Shown piece after piece: positions 48,255 through 55,767 of a stretch of 64,000 nucleotides of DNA (the stretch's first letter is position 1; each line of letters opens with the position of its first letter). The notes under the pieces are model-generated. The model saw nothing but the letters and a program-made list of their open reading frames with translations, was not told the DNA's origin and ran no database searches. The stretch comes from Phnomibacter ginsenosidimutans (GTDB lineage: Bacteria > Bacteroidota > Bacteroidia > Chitinophagales > Chitinophagaceae). The DNA is taken from assembly GCF_009740285.1 (NCBI RefSeq), contig NZ_CP046566.1:1046501-1110500 (forward strand). The letters are read 5' to 3'. The translations under genes and the position numbers were made by a program.

Positions 48255-48646
48255 ATGAAGCTGACTAAGACAGCAGTAGTATTACTTTTTGCTGCATCTT
48301 TTTCATCACAATCCTGCGCAGTTATGTTTCAGGGATCGAAAAAAGAAGTATCTGTAAAAAGTATGACGCAAGGTGCTACCATCTGGATTGATGGTGAAAA
48401 AGCTGGAGAGGATGCGGTAACACAAAAGCTAACCAGGAAAGACGATCACACTATTCTGGTGAAAAAGACGGATGTCTAACCAAAACACTTGAAGTGAAAA
48501 AAACACAAGTAGGTTGGATCATCTTTGATGCACTGTTTAACTGGCTGGCATTTGCAACAGATGCACCGACCGAGGCATGGAATACATTTGAGAAGTCTAA
48601 ATTTACGGTTGAGCTTGAATGCCCAAGCTCCAATAACACCAATTAA
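48255..48646 (+). CDS. PEGA-like small lipoprotein (one apparent frameshift)
   Basis: The protein starts with a lipoprotein signal (VVLLFAASFSSQSC) followed by AVMFQGSKKEVSVKS and a PEGA-like stretch (GATIWIDGEKAGEDAVTQKL). The first frame stops at 48479. Adding one A to the A5 run near 48460-48466 yields ILVKKDGCLTKTLEVKKTQVGW and a C-terminal membrane-associated segment (FDALFNWLAFATDAPTEAWN) up to the TAA at 48646. The roughly 130-residue product fits a widespread family of PEGA lipoproteins with one hydrophobic segment. Role in the envelope unknown. Confidence 0.7.
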
Positions 48647-48653
48647 TTTTAAT

Positions 48654-48685
48654 AATCAAGGAGTAGGCCAGCCTACTCCTTGATT
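48654..48685. terminator. Hairpin terminator after the PEGA-like lipoprotein
   Basis: AATCAAGGAGTAGG and CCTACTCCTTGATT form a perfect 14-bp stem with a 4-base loop, 7 bp past the repaired stop. The T-run is weak, so termination efficiency is uncertain. Confidence 0.65.
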
Positions 48686-49143
48686 AACTCAATGAGGCGG
48701 TGATAGTTTTTTTGCCATTCCCCTTATGTCTAAATTAGTTAATCTTTGGTTGGACTATCTACGAAAATTACTACAGAAAAGGCTTTTACGGAAGGTGTGC
48801 TGGAAATAATATTTTATTCGTCCTAATTAAAATTTATTACATCATTCATATTGTTTAAGCAATTCTGCTATCAAATTTTATTACCTGCTCAATATGTGAA
48901 TCAGCTTAGCTATAGCTCGATACTTGAGTACCTGTCTTTAAGTAATTTGATATAGATTGATTTGGATTGATGTTGATTTAATTATATCGATTTGGAATTT
49001 GCTTTGAGCACATTTTGTCTAATAAGTTGTGTCAAGTCATCGTGCCTGATCAATACTCTTTTTATGTGAGAAGCTAATCGAGTATTGATTTTTATTTCTG
49101 CATATCGGATGCCAATATCTGTCGGTAATTTGCAGGATCGAAT
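48686..49143. other. AT-rich gap without a recognisable gene
   Basis: This is strongly AT-rich sequence with degenerate GATTTGATT-like repeats near 48940-49000. A minus-strand open frame at 48982-49245 has no protein-like composition and overlaps the better plus-strand gene. Nothing functional is recognised. Confidence 0.4.
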
Positions 49144-49755
49144 TTGTTTGTGAAGATTTTTTTGAATAGAAGGGGCACTCACACCCAAACAGATAAAATA
49201 CAATTGCTGCAGCCCATCCGCAGCCAACGGATATTTCATTTGCAAGAGTTGTACTTCAATGGCATCAGCCCCGATTCATTGCAACAGTTGCTCTACAACA
49301 AACCCATTCAAACACTCAAACTGCAATGTAGCTTACCCATGCAATACCTCAAAGACAATAAGCCGCAAAGTGGCACCAGTGTAGAGTTGGAGTATGTATT
49401 CAATCCGGTATTTACATTTAGCAATGTAGATAGTATTGATGCCAGTGTAGAAAAAGACATGGCATTGCTACAGCTGGAAATTGCCAAAGCCAACCAGGAA
49501 CAAGCGGCCTACCTGCAGGAGCAACAGGCTTTACAATCCCAACTCACTGCCGCCACCCTAAACCTCAGCAGCCCAGACCTGGCCACCAAAGAACAAGCCA
49601 CCAGTACCATTGCCAAACTCCGTACATCCTTACAACAACTCAAACCACCTTACAACAATAAAAAAGCCTTGCAAGCAAGGCTCAGTTATTTACAACAGCA
49701 ACTATATGTTCGAAAACTGCAAATGGTGAGTGGGTATGTGAGTTGGAGAAAATGA
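49144..49755 (+). CDS. Coiled-coil protein of unknown function, probably 5'-truncated
   Basis: A product of about 203 residues from TTG 49144. The middle and C-terminal parts (EKDMALLQLEIAKANQEQAAYLQ, ARLSYLQQQLYVRKLQM) predict as coiled coil; the region near residues 75-95 (GTSVELEYVFNPVFTFSN) is strand-like. There is no signal peptide, and the first 10 residues come from AT-rich DNA unlike the GC-richer remainder. Codon use from about 49170 on resembles host core genes. I read it as the 3' part of a longer gene joined to foreign sequence, or a gene whose start is hidden by an indel in the T7 run near 49156. Confidence 0.45.
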   Translation: MFVKIFLNRRGTHTQTDKIQLLQPIRSQRIFHLQELYFNGISPDSLQQLLYNKPIQTLKLQCSLPMQYLKDNKPQSGTSVELEYVFNPVFTFSNVDSIDASVEKDMALLQLEIAKANQEQAAYLQEQQALQSQLTAATLNLSSPDLATKEQATSTIAKLRTSLQQLKPPYNNKKALQARLSYLQQQLYVRKLQMVSGYVSWRK

Positions 49756-50171
49756 TAACGCAAAAGGATTGCTGCTGTGCTGGAATTTATGTTCGTTCAG
49801 CCCGGAACCACTGCCCAAATGAAAAAATTATGTTGAAGGTTAAGACCAAAAGCCAAATTGAAATGCGTCAAGCCCGAACTGCAGCTGATAGCGAACAAAA
49901 GATGAGGATTTATTCGTTCAACCAGCATAGCAGCAAACCTCATGTTGGTAGCAGGTTGCTCATGGGTAGGATAATTACATAATGATCTAACATTAATTGT
50001 CAGAATAATCTAAGCAAAATATTGCTTAATAAAATGTCTTATTAATTTTGAAGGATGAAACAAAACTTAAGGAAATGCTAGCCTGTTTATTTGTAATTCT
50101 CATTCCTACGATCATATTTAGATGAAGTTGTTGTAGTTTAACGATAATACATACAATTATTTAGTGTAATA
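49756..50171. other. Gap without a recognisable gene
   Basis: An open plus-strand frame (49743-49982) overlaps the preceding gene and has no protein-like features. The rest is AT-rich. Nothing is called. Confidence 0.4.
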
Positions 50172-51083
50172 TTAGAATGTTCTTCTACTCGACCAATGAC
50201 CAAAAAGACCAAAATTTGACCATGTACCGTAAGCCCCAATACCCTTAATAACTCCTTTGAAAACTGCACCTGATTCTGCACTACCAGATGCGTCTATTTC
50301 ATTATTCGAGATGCTTCCATTAAAATTTACTATGCCTCCAAATAAACCAGAACAAACTATTCCTGAAATTTTCTGATTGCTAATAATCGCTACTGTTGGG
50401 CCATAATCATCTCCTGAAATTAGACCTTCGTGAGTATTGATAACTTCGTAGGATCGTTCTTTCATTACTAAGCCCGTATCAATCCGTGTCGTGTTATTTA
50501 AAAATATATCTGAAAGTTTGGGTAAGCTACCATCAGCTTCAACTCTGAAATTCATTGAAAAATGTTTGCCAATAAACCAAGAATTGATTGAGCCTGCTCC
50601 TAAACTGACATTTGGGTTTAATGTATCAATTAGGTTTCCGAATTTTAAAAACATTGAGGCATTACCATTCATGATTACTAATTTGAAACTGCCGGACGAG
50701 TCAATATTGTTTGCCGCATTGTAAGTTTGCCGAACAATCACCCCTTTATATATTCCGAAAGACTTATTGTCGTACTCTACAGGTGCTTCTGGAATATTTT
50801 TCAGTAGGGTATCAGACGGTGATCCTGTTATTTTCATTGCAACACCTGAATTTATCAACAATTGGTTGTTGTTAACAATAACTCCGATTGTGTTAGTATT
50901 AATATCCATAACTATGTTGTGATTGATTTTCGCAACTGCATTTGCCCCTGGGACAATTTTGGGTAACCATGCTGTCGAATCACTCCATAAGCCATGTTTA
51001 GCAGTAGTTATGGTATCTTGAGCAGAAACTGGGAAAATGCAAAAAGCGATAATTATTGCGTTAATTAGTGTTTTTAAATACAT
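50172..51083 (-). CDS. Secreted beta-solenoid-like protein, function unknown
   Basis: The protein has 303 residues, with a signal peptide (MYLKTLINAIIIAFCIFPVSA). The opening KHGLWSDSTAWLPKIVPGANAVAKINHNIVMD resembles the W-S-x-x-x-W...P..G motif of G8-like or parallel-beta surface proteins. The remainder is rich in Asn, Ile, Gly and Ser, as in short beta-strand turns. The tail lacks a recognisable sorting signal. It is AT-rich and unlike neighbouring core genes. Gene limits are clear; function is not. Confidence 0.6.
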   Translation of the reverse strand: MYLKTLINAIIIAFCIFPVSAQDTITTAKHGLWSDSTAWLPKIVPGANAVAKINHNIVMDINTNTIGVIVNNNQLLINSGVAMKITGSPSDTLLKNIPEAPVEYDNKSFGIYKGVIVRQTYNAANNIDSSGSFKLVIMNGNASMFLKFGNLIDTLNPNVSLGAGSINSWFIGKHFSMNFRVEADGSLPKLSDIFLNNTTRIDTGLVMKERSYEVINTHEGLISGDDYGPTVAIISNQKISGIVCSGLFGGIVNFNGSISNNEIDASGSAESGAVFKGVIKGIGAYGTWSNFGLFGHWSSRRTF

Positions 51084-51467
51084 AAGTCTATTTTTTGAAA
51101 GTGTAAATTAATTGATTTCCTTTTTTTAATCGTTTCTCAAAAATAAAAGTCGGAATGAAAGAGTCTCGAATGTGATGTTTTCTTTGAATTAAAATGTTTT
51201 CCCAACCGCAGGTTAGAATATTATGTTTATTCGTTTAAAATGTCGCACTTGATTTGCAATTGCTACCAACTCAGTAATAGGCGAAATTCAACAATCTAAA
51301 TTCATTGAAAATCAATTCCATTTTTAGCACAATCTGGTTTGCGCTAAAAAAGAAAAGTCCTATTTAAGACTCCTAAAATACACCTTACCATCCATTTACC
51401 AATCCTTTACTTGTATCGGTAGGGTTTAGTGTTCAGACATTTTTCTTTATTCCATAAAACCACAGTT
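51084..51467. other. Divergent intergenic region
   Basis: A 384-bp AT-rich gap lies between divergent genes. It holds an inverted pair TTTTTAGC (51321-51328) / GCTAAAAA (51343-51350). The stretch at 51269-51286 (ACTCAGTAATAGGCGAAA) nearly repeats 53264-53280, at the edge of another palindrome. No gene is visible. Confidence 0.45.
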
Positions 51468-51980
51468 ATGCAACACACTCAATCCAGTGTCCCAAGGGGC
51501 ACCGGGCAACACTTTGCCCAATTCGTTTACGCCAGCTTTATGCTGGCTTTTTTATGCCTGTTATTTTCCTTACAAAGCTGCGTGAAGCAAGTGCCTGCTG
51601 GTGGTTTCTACACCATCAAGCTGCCCATTGTGTACAGCTACTACCAAGATGGCTACGGGCTGTATTACCGCAATGCCAATGGCTTTCTGGCCGAACTCAA
51701 CGCCACCTGTGCCGATGCTGGCCGTTCGGCCACCTGGCAATACAATGGCTTGTTTGCTGGCCTTGCGGCTTCGCCGCGGCCAATCAGCTGCCCGAGTGAG
51801 TTGGCCCGTTTACAGGATGATATTGTTCACCATGCCTGGGATGCTTTCAGCTTAACCGATTACTCACTTATCAGTGTACAATTCCAGCGGGTGGCATTGA
51901 GAGATCAACTCATCATCCAAACCCAGGAGCCAACCATGTACGGCAGTGTTTCTGCCATCGAATGCCGCATTTACTGGTAA
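51468..51980 (+). CDS. Small lipoprotein, function unknown
   Basis: From ATG 51468 the product has 170 residues with a membrane/lipoprotein signal (FMLAFLCLLFSLQSC, Cys near residue 38). The mature part (GLYYRNANGFLAELNATC.., CPSELARLQDDIVHHAWDAF) has four Cys and no recognised family. GC-richer codons than its flanks suggest it belongs with the following two small secreted genes, which run in the same direction at short spacing. Confidence 0.55.
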   Translation: MQHTQSSVPRGTGQHFAQFVYASFMLAFLCLLFSLQSCVKQVPAGGFYTIKLPIVYSYYQDGYGLYYRNANGFLAELNATCADAGRSATWQYNGLFAGLAASPRPISCPSELARLQDDIVHHAWDAFSLTDYSLISVQFQRVALRDQLIIQTQEPTMYGSVSAIECRIYW

Positions 51981-52040
51981 AAAAACAGCGCCGCATAGCT
52001 GCGGCACTGTTGCTATTCTCTCATCACACAAATACAAACT

Positions 52041-52345
52041 ATGAAAAACTTGGCATGCTCTTGCATTTTTCTGCTGCTGGCTTTCGCCAGCACAGCACAA
52101 CCCAAAACCAATGTTTATCCATTACGGGTGTACCTCAATCAAAACCATCCAGCTTTCAGCTTCACCTTTTTGATGAACAGGGTAGGAGATTGCCCATGCT
52201 TATTGCTGGTGTGGCCAGCCCCGATTCCTTAACCTTTCTGCTACCCAAAGGCAAACTCATCATGCGTTGTAGTTTCATGGGCAAGCAACTCGATTTAGGC
52301 ATTGTCAAACGCCCCATGCCCGACACCATTCGTTTTCATCAATAA
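52041..52345 (+). CDS. Small secreted protein (one apparent frameshift)
   Basis: A signal peptide (MKNLACSCIFLLLAFASTAQ) starts at ATG 52041. The first frame turns into an unlikely sequence after VYLNQ, whereas the neighbouring frame reads SSFQLHLFDEQGRRLPMLIAG and ends at 52345. Adding one A to the A4 run at 52141-52144 joins them (LNQKPSSFQ). The repaired protein has about 101 residues. No family recognised. It may be a small beta-sandwich. Confidence 0.5.
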
Positions 52346-52359
52346 CCACATACTCACAC

Positions 52360-52659
52360 ATGAAATACATCCTCATCATTGGTTTGCTGCTATCCTGCAG
52401 CAAACCAACCCTCACCGCTTCCGATGAACTCCTCATCACCAGCGATAAATGCTTTGTGAAATACAGCATCTACAGGATTGTTGAACACCCCACAGATTCA
52501 CTTCGCTTTCAAGCCTCCGGTATTATTGATTGTAACTACAGCAAAGAAGCCCGGCACCGTATACCAGTTGGCAAATACCTGTTAGTAGGGGAAACTGATG
52601 GGGAAATTGTAAATCTGAGTTTTGAAAAGCATCAAAGTAGATTTTCTTTATCCATATAA
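52360..52659 (+). CDS. Small lipoprotein, function unknown
   Basis: The protein has 99 residues, with an N-terminal signal ending LLLSCSKPT, a plausible lipobox Cys. It has no recognised domain. Its stop codon TAA (52657-52659) lies inside the left end of the attC-like palindrome that starts at 52658, the arrangement seen at the 3' end of integron cassettes. The third of three small secreted genes in a row. Confidence 0.5.
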   Translation: MKYILIIGLLLSCSKPTLTASDELLITSDKCFVKYSIYRIVEHPTDSLRFQASGIIDCNYSKEARHRIPVGKYLLVGETDGEIVNLSFEKHQSRFSLSI

Positions 52660-52781
52660 CGTTCCCGGGCTTTGCGTTCGGGCGGGTTTTGGAGCACAAA
52701 TCTTCAATTTAGTAATAAAGTTCAATAAAAGCATAAAGCTCCAAGTTTGCACGTCACCCCGCCTGACGCAAAACCCGTGTT
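52658..52781. repeat. attC-like imperfect palindrome, 124 bp
   Basis: The element begins AAC (within ATATAACGTT) and ends GTT (within GTGTTAGCAG). The arms pair imperfectly over about 32 bases: CCCGGGCTTTGCGTTCGGGCGGG on the left with CCCGCCTGACGCAAAACCCGTG on the right, and GGAGC with GCTCC further in. An AT-rich spacer of about 50 bases lies between. Length, AAC...GTT ends, bulged arms and overlap with the upstream stop codon match the general attC plan. The 7-bp ends do not fully fit RYYYAAC/GTTRRRY. No integrase gene is present in the window. Confidence 0.55.
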
Positions 52782-52801
52782 AGCAGTTGTGTTTCTTCCG
52801 T

Positions 52802-53254
52802 TCATAATTTCAAGTCGTAAATTTGGTCGTGGTCAACACTGTATTGCACAGACCACCAACAATCTTTCGTATTGTCATTTGTGTAATCCACTTTTTTCCA
52901 TTCGTCTTGTCCACCGCAACGCACAAAAACAAACTCAATTTTTATTATTTTTTCTCCTTCAATACTTGTCCGTCCGAAGTAACGTCTTTTATAATATTTC
53001 AACTGGTCTTGCAGAGGCACTTTTCCGTCAAGACTGTTTACAAAAATTGTTTGGTTGGTCTTTGTTTTCGTCTCTAAATAGTCGAGTAACTTTTTTTCTG
53101 CATCGTCAATTTGAGTTGTTGTCGGTTTAAATCCTATGTCCTTGTCACGGGTGTCACTTTCATAAACAACAAATGCTTGAGTGTGCCTTCTTTCAGAGTC
53201 ATTGCAACTCATCAGAAATAATATTGTCAATATGTAGATTGTCTGTCTTAACAT
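52802..53254 (-). CDS. Small orphan lipoprotein in a cassette-like setting
   Basis: The protein has 150 residues from ATG 53254, with a lipoprotein signal (TIYILTILFLMSC, Cys17). The mature part is hydrophilic, AT-rich in coding and without a known domain (FVVYESDTRDKDIGF, LLDYLETKTKTNQTIF, FVRCGGQDEWKKVDYT). It lies between two long palindromes, with its stop 20 bp from the attC-like element. A frame open to 53314 runs into the other palindrome and is not used. Confidence 0.55.
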   Translation of the reverse strand: MLRQTIYILTILFLMSCNDSERRHTQAFVVYESDTRDKDIGFKPTTTQIDDAEKKLLDYLETKTKTNQTIFVNSLDGKVPLQDQLKYYKRRYFGRTSIEGEKIIKIEFVFVRCGGQDEWKKVDYTNDNTKDCWWSVQYSVDHDQIYDLKL

Positions 53255-53272
53255 AACTGCTAACTCATAAAT

Positions 53273-53370
53273 AGGCGAAAGTTTTCTGCCATTTACACTT
53301 TCGCAATTTTTCATAACTCATTGTCCGTTTGATGGTTGTAAAAAATTGCGAAACGCCAAAATCTTTCGCC
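53273..53370. repeat. Imperfect palindrome with two paired blocks
   Basis: AGGCGAAAG (53273-53281) pairs with CTTTCGCC (53363-53370), and TTTCGCAATTTTT (53299-53311) pairs perfectly with AAAAATTGCGAAA (53341-53353). The two blocks are separated by short unpaired stretches, leaving a loop of about 29 bases. AAC at 53262-53264 lies just outside the left arm. It flanks the start side of the orphan lipoprotein gene. Confidence 0.65.
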
Positions 53371-53433
53371 AATACAAATACGTTTTATTAAAAATCCCTA
53401 TCGTTTTTCACTTTTCCAAATCTTTACCATCTT

Positions 53434-53724
53434 TTGCCCAAAATATTTCGTCGCTGTATGCTGCTGGGTTAGTGTGGGCAAGAGTGTGACCTAACAAAAG
53501 GTCGGCGGTCTTCCATCGGTCGGCCAACAAAAACCTCGCCAGCCCGGCATGGCACTGCTGCAGGCCAACACACACAGCTTTGTGCAGCAGAGCCATGCCG
53601 CCCTGCGGGTGCTCCGCAAGCTCCGCAGGCTGTCATGGTTTTCGGCCGCCCTCAGGTCGCCGCCGTCCGGCCCTTTACTGGCTGCAGCCCAGCCTACCTT
53701 GGTTGGCTCCCATTTTTTGGGCAA
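53434..53724. repeat. GC-rich nested palindrome of about 290 bp
   Basis: The outer pair is TTGCCCAAAA (53434-53443) / TTTTGGGCAA (53715-53724). A middle pair is GGTCGGCGG (53500-53508) / CCGCCGTCC (53660-53668, one mismatch). The inner hairpin is GGCATGGCACTGCTGCA (53546-53562) / TGCAGCAGAGCCATGCC (53583-53599), 16 of 17 paired around a 20-base loop. Base composition is strikingly GC-rich inside an AT-rich region. Open frames here on both strands are by-products of this composition. It could be a structured RNA or a folded-DNA recombination site. Confidence 0.65.
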
Positions 53725-53758
53725 TGAAGAATAGCTAACAGCAGTGCAATTGATAATG

Positions 53759-54073
53759 TTATGTAGCAGCTTTGTTAGCGTCCCACGATATAGGAGCACC
53801 GCTGTTATAACTTATACGCGTAAAAATCTGAAGCGGTGGCGATCCAATTGGATCTATTAGAATGAAAGTTTTTTGCTTTGAAAAGATTGCGGCTACAGAC
53901 CCTGAAAAACAGTATTGCCCGTTGCTGATCTTGTCGTGGAAAATGACGAGGCTGTTGTTGCCATCAATCTTGAGGAGTTTATCGTCTGCAGCCCAGAAGT
54001 GCAATTTGTATTCTGGCGAGAAATTGTATGCTTTGAGTGGATGTGGGTCTGGGCTGGAAGAATTTATATGTTT
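53759..54073 (-). pseudogene. Orphan protein fragment without a visible start
   Basis: A minus-strand frame reads like natural protein (SSSPDPHPLKAYNFSPEYK, LHFWAADDKLLKIDG, SNGQYCFSGSVAAIFSKQK, IFTRISYNSGAPISW) from about residue 3 to the TAA at 53759-53761. Upstream it meets a TGA at 54074-54076 with no ATG or GTG in between; only a TTG at 54004 would serve. Either an indel hides the start or the 5' part is lost. The stop abuts the GC-rich palindrome. No family recognised. Confidence 0.4.
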
Positions 54074-54223
54074 TCAACGTGGACTATAATTTTTGAAATA
54101 AATAAGCTGCAATATGCAAACCGAACCGCTACTATCATCTAGTGAGTGGTTTTAGAGCAGCATTGCTAAATGCACAATATGACTCTTTTTTCGCCATGTA
54201 ATAAATGAGTATAACCTAGTCCA

Positions 54224-54392
54224 TTAAGGCTTGCTCTCCGTAAAGTATTCAATTTTGCCGCTTGTCATTTCCCAAGCGTCATGAGGGGGAGTATCTAGTG
54301 GAATGTTAAAAAATGGGGCAAATAGCATGTAAGTTTGGTAAATGGGGTAAGGGCTTGAAGTCACAGAGATTAGTTTTTTTTCTGAATATCAT
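54224..54392 (-). pseudogene. Short orphan reading frame, natural-looking, with frame slip in A8
   Basis: The minus strand reads SVTSSPYPIYQTYMLFAPFF and DTPPHDAWEMTSGKIEYF to a TAA at 54224-54226. An ATG at 54390-54392 would start it (MIFRKK) if the eight-A run lost one A. The composition is protein-like, but no signal peptide or family is visible. With the fragment at 53759-54073 it suggests decayed or cassette-borne genes here. Confidence 0.3.
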
Positions 54393-54523
54393 TTTCTTTG
54401 ATCAGGACAGTTAGATATTGTTGTGAAGGGAATGTGAGCTGTTTTCTTCAGTATAATTCAACTTGCATTTTTAGAGTATCTTTCCCCGGTCTTTATATTC
54501 AAAACCAGTATACTGTGCAAACG

Positions 54524-55732
54524 ATGTTATATTATTTTGGTGCTGGAATAACCCTTTTTCTTTTATTAATACTGGTGTCTAAGAAAGGGAAAACAATTGC
54601 TGATAAAATATTGGCAGTTTGGTTACTTGTAATTGCTTTGCATACGAGTTTATTTATAATCAATCTTCAGCCTGCCACAATTGATAATATTCATTGGATA
54701 TTGGCTGTTGGAACACCCTTTCCATTACTGCACGGTCCATTTCTGTGGTTATACACGGCTGCTTCAACCAATATGCTACCTGTAAAAAGGAAATTTTGGG
54801 TGATACATTTTTTACCAGCCATCATCACAGTCATCTATTTGCTACCATTATATCTGCTAGATGCCCAGCAAAAGATGGACATTTTTATAAGTAAAGGACA
54901 GGAGTATCAAACAGCCAATACGATACTGATTGTTTTAATACAATTATCAGGATTGATTTATATAAGTTGGTCGTTTTTTTTACTGCAAAAACACAAGAAA
55001 AATATTGGAGAACAGTTTTCTTATGAAGAAAAAATTAACCTGAATTGGTTAAGGTATTTGATTTACGGTCTATTGGTTATATGGGTAATTATAATTCTGC
55101 TCAAAAAAAATTCACTCATTTTTGGTGCAGGTGTTGTATTTGTAACACTACTTGGTTTTTTGGGTATCAGGCAGGTAGGCATATTTGGAAATAGTCGGCC
55201 TTTTGTGCCGGAAGGTTTGAAACCGGCCGTTGACCCTGCTACGGAAGCACCTAAACCATTGATGCAACACAATACAGCGTTTGAAAATGCAAATGAGCCA
55301 AAGGAAATTAAAGCGGCTCAGTTATCTACTGAAAGTAATCATTCAAAGAAAAAATATGCGAACTCCGGCCTAAGTGCTGCAGTTGCTATTGAAGTGCATG
55401 TAAAACTGACAATGGCAATGCAGCAACATAAGTGGTACACAGAGCATGAATTGTCTCTTGCTATGCTGGCAGAAAAGCTAAACATACATCCCAATTATCT
55501 TTCTCAGGTTATTAATGAAAAGGAAATGAAGAGTTTTTTTGATTATATCAACAGTCTTAGAGTAGAAGAATTTAAACGTCTTGTTTCTCTGCCAGAAAGT
55601 AACCAATACACCATGTTAAGTATTGCTTATGATTGTGGATTTAATTCTAAATCCTCATTCAATAAAAACTTTAAGAAAGTGACTGGTGTATCACCGTCAG
55701 AATATATTGCCGGGCTTTCTACAATAAAGTGA
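54524..55732 (+). CDS. Membrane-bound AraC-type transcriptional regulator
   Basis: From ATG 54524 the protein has 402 residues. The N-terminal 230 residues hold six or seven hydrophobic segments (YYFGAGITLFLLLILVS, IHFLPAIITVIYLLPLY, YLIYGLLVIWVIIILL). After a linker of about 75 residues comes an AraC DNA-binding domain with two helix-turn-helix units (LSLAMLAEKLNIHPNYLSQVIN and LSIAYDCGFNSKSSFNKNFKK). This 7TM-like plus AraC arrangement is common in Bacteroidota and probably couples an external signal to nearby genes. Targets are unknown; the Crp/Fnr gene follows by 35 bp. Confidence 0.87.
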   Translation: MLYYFGAGITLFLLLILVSKKGKTIADKILAVWLLVIALHTSLFIINLQPATIDNIHWILAVGTPFPLLHGPFLWLYTAASTNMLPVKRKFWVIHFLPAIITVIYLLPLYLLDAQQKMDIFISKGQEYQTANTILIVLIQLSGLIYISWSFFLLQKHKKNIGEQFSYEEKINLNWLRYLIYGLLVIWVIIILLKKNSLIFGAGVVFVTLLGFLGIRQVGIFGNSRPFVPEGLKPAVDPATEAPKPLMQHNTAFENANEPKEIKAAQLSTESNHSKKKYANSGLSAAVAIEVHVKLTMAMQQHKWYTEHELSLAMLAEKLNIHPNYLSQVINEKEMKSFFDYINSLRVEEFKRLVSLPESNQYTMLSIAYDCGFNSKSSFNKNFKKVTGVSPSEYIAGLSTIK

Positions 55733-55767
55733 TTGGCTTATTATGCAAGGTTTGATAAATAAAGATT

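Noticed and set aside
48982..49245. 87-codon minus-strand open frame
   Set aside because: It overlaps the better plus-strand gene and has a random-looking composition.
49743..49982. 79-codon plus-strand open frame
   Set aside because: It overlaps the preceding gene and has no signal, domain or protein-like composition.
53491..53799. 102-codon minus-strand open frame in the GC-rich palindrome
   Set aside because: Open only because of high GC content within inverted repeats; the translation is Cys/Trp/Arg-rich and unlike a real protein.
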